Below, one piece after another: positions 8,126-15,083 of a stretch of 19,069 bases of DNA. Source of the stretch: WTJX01 sp045106295 (lineage in GTDB: Bacteria; Bacteroidota; Bacteroidia; Cytophagales; JAAEPT01); the NCBI GenBank assembly GCA_045106295.1, contig JBGCEI010000167.1:1-19069 (forward strand). Direction: 5' to 3'. The notes below the pieces were generated by a model that was given only the letters and a program-made list of their open reading frames with translations, was not told the origin of the DNA and did not search any database. A program made the translations under genes and the position numbers. The number at the start of each line of letters is the position of its first letter. The stretch's first letter is position 1.

Positions 8126-10249
8126 ATGGCTGATCTTAAATTCAACAGGAATATCGGTATCATGGCTCACATTGATGCTGGTAAAACAACTACTACTGAG
8201 CGTATTCTTTATTATACGGGAATGAGCCATAAAATTGGTGAAGTACACGATGGTGCTGCAACAATGGACTGGATGGAGCAGGAGCAAGAAAGAGGTATTA
8301 CAATTACTTCTGCAGCTACTACTACTGAATGGCAATACCCTACAGAACAAGGAAAGAAAACAAACGATACTAAGCCTTATAAAGTTAATATCATTGATAC
8401 TCCAGGACACGTTGATTTTACTGTAGAGGTAGAGCGTTCTTTAAGAGTATTAGATGGTGCTGTAGCTTTATTTTGTGCTGTATCTGGTGTTGAACCTCAG
8501 TCTGAGACTGTTTGGAGACAAGCTGATAAATATAAAGTACCAAGAATCTGTTTCGTTAACAAAATGGATAGAGCAGGTGCTGACTTCTTCAATGTATTAA
8601 ATGACATTAAAGAAAAATTAGGTGCTAATCCAGTTCCTTTGCAGATACCAATCGGTGCTGAAGAAGGATTCAAAGGTGTGGTTGACTTAATCACTAACGA
8701 AGCTATCGTTTGGAATGAAGAGGATAAAGGGATGACTTATGAAGTGATCGATATTCCTGCTGATATTCAAGATGATGTAAATACTTACAGAGAAGCATTA
8801 GTAGAGGCAGTAGCTTCTTATGATGATGCTTTAATGGAGAAATTTTTCGAAGATCCAGATTCAATTACAAAAGAAGAGATGATGGCAGCTATTAGAAAGG
8901 CTGTGATTGATATGTCATTCTCTCCGGTATTGTGTGGTTCAGCTTTCAAAAACAAAGGAGTTCAAGCTGTACTAGATGCTGTTTGTTCTTATTTACCTTC
9001 TCCTCTAGATCTTCCTCCTGTAGATGGAACAAATCCAGATACTGATGCTGAAGAAACAAGAGAAGCTAAAACTACTGAACCATTTTCGGCATTAGCATTT
9101 AAAATTGCTACTGACCCTTACGTAGGGAGACTATGTTTCATGAGAGCATATTCTGGTAAATTAGAGGCTGGTTCTTATGTGTTAAACACAAGGACAGGTA
9201 AGAAAGAAAGAATTTCTAGATTGATGCAAATGCACTCAAACAAACAAAATCCTATTCCTTTCGTAGAGGCGGGTGATATTTGTGCAGGTGTTGGCTTCAA
9301 AGATATCAAAACAGGTGATACACTTTGTGATGAGAAGAAGCCTATCGTTCTAGAATCAATGACATTTCCAGATCCCGTAATTGGATATGCTATTGAGCCT
9401 AAGACTAAAGCTGATGTTGACAAATTAGGAATTGCAATAGGTAAATTGATTGAAGAAGATCCTACTTTACGTGTAAACACAGATGAAGATTCAGGTCAAA
9501 CTATCATTAGAGGAATGGGTGAACTTCACTTGGAGATCATTATGGACCGTATGAGAAGGGAGTTTAACGTAGAAGTAAACCAAGGTCCTCCTCAAGTAGC
9601 ATATAAAGAAGCAATCTCTAAAACTACTGAACACAGGGAAGTTTATAAGAAACAATCTGGTGGTAGAGGTAAGTTTGCAGATATTGTATTTGAAATCTCT
9701 CCTCGTGAGGATGGAAAAGAAGGCTTAGAATTCACAAACAAAATTGTTGGTGGAGCTATTCCAAAAGAATTTATTCCTTCAGTAGAAAAAGGTTTTAAAG
9801 AAGCTATGAAAAACGGTCCTTTGGCTGGTTTCCCTGTTGATTCTTTAAGTGTGAAATTAGTTCATGGATCATTCCATGATGTGGATTCAGATTCTCTTTC
9901 TTTTGAATTAGCTGCTAGAATAGGTTTTAGAGAATCAGCAAAATTATCTGGACCCAAGTTATTAGAGCCAATTATGAGTGTTGAGGTAGTAACTCCAGAC
10001 GATTATACAGGTCCTGTAACAGGTGACTTGAATAAGAGAAGAGGTATCATGCAAGGTATGGATGCTAAAGGAGGTGCTCAGATCATTAAAGCACATGTTC
10101 CACTATCAGAATTATTTGGTTATGTAACAGACTTAAGAACTATTAGTTCAGGTAGAGCATCTGCATCATTAACATTTGCACACTACGAAATATTACCTGA
10201 TAATTTAGCTCAAGAAGTAATTAAAAAAGAAGCTGGAGCAACAGCATAA
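8126..10249 (+). CDS. fusA: Translation elongation factor G
   Basis: EF-G is the GTPase that drives translocation of tRNA and mRNA on the ribosome and, with the recycling factor, splits spent ribosomes. At 707 aa it is a full-length canonical EF-G. The G domain shows the P-loop AHIDAGKT (14-21), switch I with RGITITSAATT (56-66), DTPGHVDF (91-98) and NKMD (145-148). Between switch I and DTPGH there is a somewhat longer polar loop (about 70-86) than I recall in E. coli. Domain IV (GGRGKFADIVFEISP) and domain V (NKRRGIMQGM, then SSGRASASLTF) are complete. It is 6 bases after rpsG and 11 before rpsJ, clearly one operon. In many bacteria tuf follows fusA; here it does not. A second, divergent EF-G may exist elsewhere in the genome but cannot be judged here. 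Confidence 0.98.
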   Translation: MADLKFNRNIGIMAHIDAGKTTTTERILYYTGMSHKIGEVHDGAATMDWMEQEQERGITITSAATTTEWQYPTEQGKKTNDTKPYKVNIIDTPGHVDFTVEVERSLRVLDGAVALFCAVSGVEPQSETVWRQADKYKVPRICFVNKMDRAGADFFNVLNDIKEKLGANPVPLQIPIGAEEGFKGVVDLITNEAIVWNEEDKGMTYEVIDIPADIQDDVNTYREALVEAVASYDDALMEKFFEDPDSITKEEMMAAIRKAVIDMSFSPVLCGSAFKNKGVQAVLDAVCSYLPSPLDLPPVDGTNPDTDAEETREAKTTEPFSALAFKIATDPYVGRLCFMRAYSGKLEAGSYVLNTRTGKKERISRLMQMHSNKQNPIPFVEAGDICAGVGFKDIKTGDTLCDEKKPIVLESMTFPDPVIGYAIEPKTKADVDKLGIAIGKLIEEDPTLRVNTDEDSGQTIIRGMGELHLEIIMDRMRREFNVEVNQGPPQVAYKEAISKTTEHREVYKKQSGGRGKFADIVFEISPREDGKEGLEFTNKIVGGAIPKEFIPSVEKGFKEAMKNGPLAGFPVDSLSVKLVHGSFHDVDSDSLSFELAARIGFRESAKLSGPKLLEPIMSVEVVTPDDYTGPVTGDLNKRRGIMQGMDAKGGAQIIKAHVPLSELFGYVTDLRTISSGRASASLTFAHYEILPDNLAQEVIKKEAGATA

Positions 10250-10260
10250 TCTTTATAAGT

Positions 10261-10566
10261 ATGAATCAGAAGATAAGAATAAAGTTAAAATCTTACGACC
10301 ACAACTTAGTAGATAAGTCTTGTGAAAAGATAGTAAGAGCGGTAAAGACTACTGGTGCTGTAATAAGCGGCCCAATTCCTTTACCAACTAACAAGGAGAA
10401 ATTCACTGTATTGAAGTCACCTCACGTTAATAAAAAAGCGAGAGATCAATTTCAATTATGTACTTATAAAAGATTGGTTGATATCTATTCTTCTAGTGCA
10501 AAAACAGTTGATGCACTAATGAAGTTAGAATTACCTAGTGGAGTAGACGTTGAGATAAAAGTCTGA
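10261..10566 (+). CDS. rpsJ: Ribosomal protein uS10 (S10 / NusE)
   Basis: S10 is a 30S head protein. In bacteria studied so far it also acts as NusE, joining NusB and NusG in antitermination and in coupling transcription to translation. The 101-aa protein has the expected pattern: IRIKLKSYDHNLVDKS near the N-terminus, GPIPLPTNKEKFTVLKSPHVNKKARDQF split by the long loop, and the C-terminal strand VDALMKLELPSGVDVEI. SPHVNK (about 53-58), where tigecycline-resistance changes map in other species, is unaltered. In E. coli S10 heads the S10 operon; here it closes the str-type group, 11 bases after fusA. It is cut off from rplC by a terminator-like hairpin and a promoter in a 99-base gap. Confidence 0.97.
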   Translation: MNQKIRIKLKSYDHNLVDKSCEKIVRAVKTTGAVISGPIPLPTNKEKFTVLKSPHVNKKARDQFQLCTYKRLVDIYSSSAKTVDALMKLELPSGVDVEIKV

Positions 10567-10574
10567 TAATCTAC

Positions 10575-10599
10575 ACTAATTAAAAAGGTTAGTTTTTTT
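10575..10599 (+). terminator. Terminator-like hairpin after rpsJ
   Basis: ACTAATT (10575-10581) pairs with GGTTAGT (10587-10593) around an AAAAA loop: 7 bp, of which two are G-T. The run of seven T residues is at 10593-10599. The shape is right for intrinsic termination, but the stem is weak, so partial read-through into rplC is likely. The last T residues form the -33 element of the next promoter. Confidence 0.6.
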
Positions 10600-10633
10600 G
10601 AACTGAAATAAAAAAACAATACCTTTGCAATCC
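10597..10633 (+). promoter_or_regulatory. Bacteroidota-type promoter of the rplC operon
   Basis: TTTG at 10597-10600 and TACCTTTG at 10620-10627 are separated by 19 bases, an excellent match to the Bacteroidota sigma factor consensus (TTTG, about 17-23 bases, TAnnTTTG). The wider motif ATACCTTTGCAATCC (10619-10633) recurs before rpsL and rpsH. The expected transcript starts near 10631-10634 and has a leader of about 32-35 bases. Confidence 0.82.
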
Positions 10634-10648
10634 TTTTTTCAGAAAAAG
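10633..10648 (+). promoter_or_regulatory. Stem-loop at predicted 5' end of rplC mRNA
   Basis: CTTTTT (10633-10638) and AAAAAG (10643-10648) pair over 6 bp with a TCAG loop. It would lie at or within a few bases of the predicted start of the rplC transcript. A weak AT stem; a role in mRNA 5'-end stability is only a guess. Confidence 0.35.
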
Positions 10649-10665
10649 ATAAAGAAAAATATAAG

Positions 10666-11286
10666 ATGCCTGGTTTAATAGGAAAAAAAATAGGGATGAC
10701 AAGCGTATTCGATGGCGAGGGAAAAAGAGTTCCTTGTACATTGTTGGAAATAGGTCCTTGCTTTGTATCTCAGATAAAAACAGAAGAGAATGATGGTTAT
10801 TCATCTGTTCAGTTAGCATACGATGAGAAGAAAGAAAAGAACACTACCGCTGCTTTAAAAGGTCATTTCAAAGCTTCTGGAGTTTCTCCAATGAAAAAAC
10901 TTGTTGAGTTTGGTTCATTTGATGAAGAAGTGAAATTAGGTCAAGAACTTAAAGTAGAAGAATTCTTCGCTGAAGGTGATTTCCTTGATGTTTCAGGTCA
11001 GTCTAAAGGAAAAGGATTTCAAGGTGTAGTTAAGAGATATAACTTTGCTGGTGTTGGTGGTCAAACACACGGTCAACACAACAGAGGTCGTCACCCTGGA
11101 TCTATTGGAGCATGTTCTACTCCGTCAAGAGTATTCAAAGGAATGCGAATGGGAGGAAGAATGGGTAACGATAAAACAAAAGTGCAGAATCTTCAAGTAA
11201 TGAAGATGATAGCTGAAAAGAATTTATTATTAGTAAAAGGATCTGTTCCAGGAGCTAATAACTCATACCTTACGATAGAAAAATAA
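10666..11286 (+). CDS. rplC: Ribosomal protein uL3 (L3)
   Basis: L3 is an early-assembling 50S protein whose long extension reaches the peptidyl-transferase centre. The 206-aa protein shows the family's N-terminal GLIGKKIGMT (3-12) and the central RNA-binding block GKGFQGVVKRYNFAGVGG (115-132). THGQHNRGRHPGSIGA and RVFKGMRMGGRMG follow. At the place where E. coli L3 has QNQTP, including the glutamine methylated by PrmB, this protein has ACSTP (149-153), so the methylation target is missing. The ATG at 10666 is the only start that gives the family N-terminus. rplD begins one base after the stop codon, indicating tight translational coupling. First gene of a 14-gene operon ending at rpsN. Confidence 0.98.
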   Translation: MPGLIGKKIGMTSVFDGEGKRVPCTLLEIGPCFVSQIKTEENDGYSSVQLAYDEKKEKNTTAALKGHFKASGVSPMKKLVEFGSFDEEVKLGQELKVEEFFAEGDFLDVSGQSKGKGFQGVVKRYNFAGVGGQTHGQHNRGRHPGSIGACSTPSRVFKGMRMGGRMGNDKTKVQNLQVMKMIAEKNLLLVKGSVPGANNSYLTIEK

Positions 11287-11287
11287 G

Positions 11288-11914
11288 ATGAAACTTTCAG
11301 TACATAATATCAAAGGTGAAGACACTGGTAAAAAGGTAAGTCTTAGCAAAGAAGTATTTGGTGCAGAGCCAAACGATCACGCTATTTATTTAGACGTAAA
11401 ACAATACTTAGCTAACCAAAGACAAGGTACTCACAAGTCAAAAGAGAAATCTGAGATTAGAGCATCCACTAGAAAGATTAAAAAACAAAAAGGTACTGGT
11501 ACAGCCAGAGCTGGTAGTTTAAAATCTCACGTTTTTGTTGGTGGAGGTAGAGCATTCGGTCCTAAGCCAAGAGACTACTATTTCAAATTGAATAAGAAAT
11601 TAAAAGTGGTAGCTAGAAAGTCTGCTTTTTCTTATAAACAAGCTGATAAAAACATTACGGTAATTGAAGATTTTTCTTTCAAGACACCTAAAACAAAAGA
11701 GTATTTATCTATTCTTTCTGCTTTATCTCTTTCTGATAAAAAATCATTATTGATTTTACCAGAGAATAATAATGAAGTATACTTATCAAGTAAAAACATT
11801 GGGAAAGCGAATGTAACTACGGTTAATGAACTAAGTACATACGATATCCTTAATGCTGATACAGTAATAATCTCTGAAAAGTCAGTAGAGAAAATTAACG
11901 AAATATTAAACTAA
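11288..11914 (+). CDS. rplD: Ribosomal protein uL4 (L4)
   Basis: L4 (208 aa) binds domain I of 23S rRNA, and its extended loop lines the narrowest part of the peptide exit tunnel. That loop is visible around KKQKGTGTARAGSLKS (about 60-75), followed by GGGRAFGPKPRDYYFKLNKK, the most conserved stretch of the family. The C-terminal half is the more variable Rossmann-like domain. In E. coli, L4 also represses the S10 operon through a long leader upstream of rpsJ. Here the leader before rplC is only about 35 bases and rpsJ belongs to another unit, so that mechanism is not supported by the sequence. It lies one base after rplC and 2 bases before rplW. Confidence 0.97.
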   Translation: MKLSVHNIKGEDTGKKVSLSKEVFGAEPNDHAIYLDVKQYLANQRQGTHKSKEKSEIRASTRKIKKQKGTGTARAGSLKSHVFVGGGRAFGPKPRDYYFKLNKKLKVVARKSAFSYKQADKNITVIEDFSFKTPKTKEYLSILSALSLSDKKSLLILPENNNEVYLSSKNIGKANVTTVNELSTYDILNADTVIISEKSVEKINEILN

Positions 11915-11916
11915 CG

Positions 11917-12207
11917 ATGGATATTTTAATAAGACCATTAATTACTGAAAAGGCTGCTGGCATGAACGAAGAAGGGAAATTTTCTTTCATCGTTGATAAA
12001 AGAGCAGATAAGCTTGAAATTAAAGCAGCAGTAGAAAAAATGTATAGTGTTAATGTATTAGACGTTAATACAATTAATACTAAAGGAAAGCCTAAGTCTA
12101 GATATTCTAAGACGGCAGGTATGGTTTCTGGAAGAACTAAGAATGTAAAGAAAGCTATTGTTCAACTTGCTGAAGGGCAAATTATAGACTTCTACAGCGA
12201 AGTATAA
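11917..12207 (+). CDS. rplW: Ribosomal protein uL23 (L23)
   Basis: L23 (96 aa) sits at the exit of the peptide tunnel. It is the docking site for trigger factor and the signal recognition particle in bacteria. The family pattern is clear: ILIRPLITEKAAGMNEEGKF (3-22), the central helix with KLEIKAAVEKMYSVNVLDVNT, a basic loop (KGKPKSRYSKTAG), and the C-terminal KKAIVQLAEGQIIDFY. Length is normal. It starts 2 bases after rplD, which argues for coupled translation, and is followed after 12 bases by rplB. Confidence 0.97.
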   Translation: MDILIRPLITEKAAGMNEEGKFSFIVDKRADKLEIKAAVEKMYSVNVLDVNTINTKGKPKSRYSKTAGMVSGRTKNVKKAIVQLAEGQIIDFYSEV

Positions 12208-12219
12208 GCTAAGAATATT

Positions 12220-13041
12220 ATGGCAGTTAGAAAATTAAAACCTACAACACCTTCACAGCGTTTCCGTACGGCTCCTGTGTTTGATGAAATTACTACATCA
12301 AAACCTGAGAAGTCTTTATTAGCTGTAAAGAAAAGATCTGGTGGTAGAAATAGCCAAGGACGTATGACTGTACGTTACATTGGTGGAGGTCACAAGAAGA
12401 GATATAGAATTATCGATTTCAAAAGAGATAATCACGGTGTACAAGGTACTGTAAAAAGTATCGAATATGATCCAAACAGAAGTGCAAGGATCGCTTTAGT
12501 TGAATACAAAGGTGGTGAGAAGAGATATATCATTGCTCCTGATTCATTAACAGTAAATCAAAAAGTAGTTTCTGGTAAAGGTTCAGCTCCAGAAGTAGGT
12601 AATAACCTACCATTAGCTGAAATTCCTTTGGGTTCATTAATTCACAATATTGAATTGAAACCAGGTAGAGGTGCAAGTCTTTGTAGAAGTGCAGGTACTT
12701 CGGCTCAATTATTAGCACGTGATGGTGCTTATGTAACTATAAAATTACCATCTAGTGAAATGAGAAATGTTTTAACAACTTGTTTCGCAACTTTAGGTTC
12801 TGTGTCAAATTCTGATCACATGAACATTAAAGTAGGAAAAGCTGGTAGAAGTAGATGGTTAGGAAAACGTCCTAGAGTAAGAGGTGTAGCAATGAACCCT
12901 GTTGATCACCCAATGGGAGGTGGTGAAGGTAAGTCTTCTGGAGGACACCCAAGATCAAGAAATGGTTTATACGCTAAAGGGCTTAAAACTAGAAAATCGA
13001 ATAAATATTCGGATAAGTTAATCATCGGAAAGAAAAAATAA
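12220..13041 (+). CDS. rplB: Ribosomal protein uL2 (L2)
   Basis: L2 is needed for joining of the subunits and for peptidyl-transferase activity. At 273 aa it matches the E. coli length exactly. The OB-fold and SH3-like core show SGGRNSQGRMTVRYIGGGHKK (40-60, seen here in two parts), YRIIDFKRD and EYDPNRSARIALV. The C-terminal loop carries RGVAMNPVDHPMGGGEG (221-237), with His230 equivalent to the functionally important His229 of mature E. coli L2. The second histidine of the E. coli HPH motif is Met232 here, a conservative difference I also associate with related bacteria. The basic tail (TRKSNKYSDKLIIGKKK) is typical. rpsS follows after 8 bases. Confidence 0.98.
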   Translation: MAVRKLKPTTPSQRFRTAPVFDEITTSKPEKSLLAVKKRSGGRNSQGRMTVRYIGGGHKKRYRIIDFKRDNHGVQGTVKSIEYDPNRSARIALVEYKGGEKRYIIAPDSLTVNQKVVSGKGSAPEVGNNLPLAEIPLGSLIHNIELKPGRGASLCRSAGTSAQLLARDGAYVTIKLPSSEMRNVLTTCFATLGSVSNSDHMNIKVGKAGRSRWLGKRPRVRGVAMNPVDHPMGGGEGKSSGGHPRSRNGLYAKGLKTRKSNKYSDKLIIGKKK

Positions 13042-13049
13042 TCTGATAA

Positions 13050-13328
13050 ATGGCAAGATCTCTTAAAAAAGGACCATATATCGACTTTAGGTTGCAAAAC
13101 AAAGTTGATGCTCAAAACGAGTCTGGTAAGAAAACAGTAATCAAAACATGGTCAAGAAGAAGCTTAATTTCTCCTGACTTTGTAGGACATACTTTTGCAG
13201 TACACAATGGAAATAAGTTTATCCCTGTGTTTGTAACTGAAAACATGGTAGGCCACAAATTTGGTGAGTTTTCACCAACAAGAAATTTTAGAGGTCACAT
13301 TGCTAAAAAAGATAAGGGTAAGAAATAA
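13050..13328 (+). CDS. rpsS: Ribosomal protein uS19 (S19)
   Basis: S19 (92 aa) forms a complex with S13 in the 30S head and touches the A-site tRNA and the inter-subunit bridge. Family landmarks are the start MARSLKKGPYID (1-12), KTWSRRSLISPDFVGHTFAV (about 33-52) and the C-terminal GHKFGEFSPTRNFRGH. Length is standard. Its stop codon overlaps the start of rplV in a TAATG junction (13326-13330), a sign of translational coupling. Confidence 0.98.
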   Translation: MARSLKKGPYIDFRLQNKVDAQNESGKKTVIKTWSRRSLISPDFVGHTFAVHNGNKFIPVFVTENMVGHKFGEFSPTRNFRGHIAKKDKGKK

Positions 13329-13705
13329 TGGAAGCAATCGCAAAATTAAATAATGTACCTACTTCTCCTCGTAAGATGAGGCTTGTTGCTGATGTAATAA
13401 GAGGTGAAAAAGTGTCTAATGCATTCAGTATGCTAAAGCTAGATAATAAAGCAGCTTCTGTTTACTTAGAAAAAGTATTATTATCAGCAGTTTCTAACTG
13501 GGAACAGAAGAACGAAGAAGAGCGTGTTGAAGATGCTAACCTTGTTGTTAAAACAATAAAAGTTGACTGTGGTAAAGTCCTTAAGAGATTAAGACCTGCT
13601 CCTCAAGGTAGAGCGCATAGAATCAGAAAAAGATCTAACCACATTACTATCGTTGTTGATAGTGCACAAGAAAAAGTGGCTGTTAAAACTAAAGAGAATA
13701 AATAA
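13328..13705 (+). CDS. rplV: Ribosomal protein uL22 (L22)
   Basis: L22 binds all domains of 23S rRNA, and its beta-hairpin reaches the exit-tunnel constriction opposite L4. The N-terminal globular part begins with NNVPTSPRKMRLVADVIRGE (8-27). The tunnel hairpin lies in KRLRPAPQGRAHRIRKRSNH (88-107), near the region where macrolide-resistance changes occur in other species; it shows no deletion. At 125 aa the protein is longer than the 110 aa of E. coli L22, by additions in the middle helix region (NEEERVEDAN) and a lysine-rich tail. The start overlaps the rpsS stop and the stop overlaps the rpsC start, both as TAATG. Confidence 0.97.
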   Translation: MEAIAKLNNVPTSPRKMRLVADVIRGEKVSNAFSMLKLDNKAASVYLEKVLLSAVSNWEQKNEEERVEDANLVVKTIKVDCGKVLKRLRPAPQGRAHRIRKRSNHITIVVDSAQEKVAVKTKENK

Positions 13706-14433
13706 TGGGTCAGAAGGTAAATCCAATAGGTTTTAGATTAGGTATTGTTGCTGGATGGCAGTCTAACTGGTACGGTGGTAAGCAGTTTGATGTAAAACTA
13801 GTCGAAGATGAAAAAATTAGAAAATATGTTTACGCTAGAATTTCTAGAGGTGGTATTTCTAAGATAATCATTGAACGAACGTTAAAAAGAATCACACTTA
13901 CTATTCATACTGCTAGACCAGGAGTAGTAATTGGTAGAGGTGGAACTGAGGTTGATAAGATAAAAGAAGAGCTTAAAAAATTAACTAGTAAAGACGTTCA
14001 AATCAATATTTTTGAGATTAAACGTCCTGAGATTGATGCTAAATTAATTGGTGAGAATATCGCTCAGCAATTGGCTTCAAGAATCTCTCACAGAAGAGCA
14101 ATGAAGCAAGCAATTGCATCAGCAATGAGAGTGGGAGCTGAAGGTATCAAAATTAAAGTTGCTGGTAGAGTAGGTGGTGCTGAGATGGCAAGAAGTGAGC
14201 AGTACAAGGAAGGAAGAATTCCTTTGCACACACTAAGAGCTGATATCGATTACCATATTTCAGAAGCTAATACGATATACGGGAAACTAGGTATCAAAGT
14301 TTGGGTATTTAGAGGAGAAGTATTCGGGAAAAGAGATTTATCACCAAATATTGGTGTACCAAGTAATGCAAAAGGTGGAGGTCAAGGATCAAGAAAACCA
14401 TCTGGAGCAGGAGCAAGAAGAAAAAGGTCATAA
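13705..14433 (+). CDS. rpsC: Ribosomal protein uS3 (S3)
   Basis: S3 (242 aa) lies on the solvent side of the 30S head. With S4 and S5 it forms the mRNA entry channel, which has helicase activity. The start MGQKVNPIGFRLG is canonical. A type II KH domain carries VIGRGG at 75-80, the RNA-binding loop. The C-terminal domain shows KIKVAGRVGGAEMARSE, then EGRIPLHTLRADIDY and GIKVWVFRGEVFG. A basic, Gly/Ser-rich tail (QGSRKPSGAGARRKRS) extends past the core; such tails vary in length between phyla. It begins on the last base of the rplV stop codon. Confidence 0.98.
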   Translation: MGQKVNPIGFRLGIVAGWQSNWYGGKQFDVKLVEDEKIRKYVYARISRGGISKIIIERTLKRITLTIHTARPGVVIGRGGTEVDKIKEELKKLTSKDVQINIFEIKRPEIDAKLIGENIAQQLASRISHRRAMKQAIASAMRVGAEGIKIKVAGRVGGAEMARSEQYKEGRIPLHTLRADIDYHISEANTIYGKLGIKVWVFRGEVFGKRDLSPNIGVPSNAKGGGQGSRKPSGAGARRKRS

Positions 14434-14445
14434 TAGCAAAAGATT

Positions 14446-14865
14446 ATGTTACAACCTAAAAGAGTAAAATTTAGAAAAGGTCAGAAAGGTCGTGTTAAAG
14501 GGATAGCTGGTAGAGGTCACTCTATAGCTTTCGGAACTTTCGCAATAAAAGCACTAGAGCCAGGATGGATTACTTCACGTCAAATTGAAGCATCTCGTAT
14601 CGCTGTTACTAGAGCTATGAAAAGAGAAGGTCAGGTATGGATTCGTATTTTTCCAGACAAGCCAATTACTAAGAAGCCTGCTGAAGTAAGAATGGGTAAG
14701 GGTAAGGGAGCTCCAGAATACTGGGTAGCTTGTGTAAAGCCAGGAACTATTCTTTTTGAATCTACAGGTGTTGATTTAGCTACAGCTAAAGAATCTATGA
14801 GATTAGCTCAGATGAAATTACCTGTAAGAACAAAATTCGTTGTAAGAAGAGATTATCAAGCATAA
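14446..14865 (+). CDS. rplP: Ribosomal protein uL16 (L16)
   Basis: L16 (139 aa) joins late in 50S assembly and helps organise the A-site region of the peptidyl-transferase centre and the 5S contact. Landmarks are MLQPKRVKFRKGQKG (1-15), the loop GRGHSIAFGTFAIKALEPGW, RIFPDKPITKKPAEVRMGKG and GAPEYWVACVKPGTILFE. Arg82 in VRMGKGKG corresponds to the arginine that is hydroxylated in E. coli L16; whether that modification occurs here is unknown. It follows rpsC by 12 bases and precedes rpmC by 18 bases. Confidence 0.98.
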   Translation: MLQPKRVKFRKGQKGRVKGIAGRGHSIAFGTFAIKALEPGWITSRQIEASRIAVTRAMKREGQVWIRIFPDKPITKKPAEVRMGKGKGAPEYWVACVKPGTILFESTGVDLATAKESMRLAQMKLPVRTKFVVRRDYQA

Positions 14866-14873
14866 TCTACATC

Positions 14874-14878
14874 AGGAG
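14874..14878 (+). promoter_or_regulatory. Shine-Dalgarno sequence of rpmC
   Basis: AGGAG lies 5 bases before the rpmC ATG, an almost ideal Shine-Dalgarno placement. I compared the upstream bases of every start codon in the window and found no other clear one. That fits Bacteroidota, where the anti-Shine-Dalgarno end of 16S rRNA is known to be held by ribosomal proteins, and makes this site an exception. Confidence 0.6.
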
Positions 14879-14883
14879 TAGCC

Positions 14884-15072
14884 ATGAATAATACAGAGAT
14901 CAAATCATTAACAGTAGAGGCATTAGAATCTGCTATCAAGGAACAAAGTGGAGAGTTGACTAAATTAAAGTTTGCTCATGCCATTTCTCCTATTGAAAAT
15001 CCTAATCAGATCAAAACAGTAAAGAAAACGATTGCTCGTTTGAAGACTGAATTGACTAGTAAAGCAAAATAG
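14884..15072 (+). CDS. rpmC: Ribosomal protein uL29 (L29)
   Basis: L29 is a short, mostly alpha-helical protein (62 aa) beside L23 at the tunnel exit, part of the surface that receives nascent-chain factors. It shows the usual two-helix hairpin: IKSLTVEALESAIKEQSGEL, then LTKLKFAHAISPIENPNQI and the C-terminal helix VKKTIARLKTELTSK. The LKFAHA segment corresponds to the family's LRFQxA motif. The start at 14884 is fixed by its position in the cluster, by length, and by an AGGAG sequence 5 bases upstream. rpsQ follows after 11 bases. Confidence 0.96.
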   Translation: MNNTEIKSLTVEALESAIKEQSGELTKLKFAHAISPIENPNQIKTVKKTIARLKTELTSKAK

Positions 15073-15083
15073 TAAATTTCATC

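Noticed and set aside
8102..8410. Open frame of 102 codons on the opposite strand, over the rpsG-fusA junction.
   Set aside because: It mirrors conserved coding sequence, is Cys/Ser-rich in the manner of antisense shadows, and resembles no family I know. The other minus-strand frames were dismissed for the same reasons.
8635..8650. CCTTTGCAG inside fusA, similar to the shared promoter motif.
   Set aside because: It lacks the leading TA and lies within coding sequence for EF-G (residues VPLQIP), so it is chance similarity.
13190..13197. TACTTTTG followed by CAG inside rpsS, which fits the -7 promoter consensus.
   Set aside because: These bases encode the strongly conserved S19 sequence GHTFAVHNG, no good TTTG lies at the -33 distance, and no gene starts within a sensible distance downstream.
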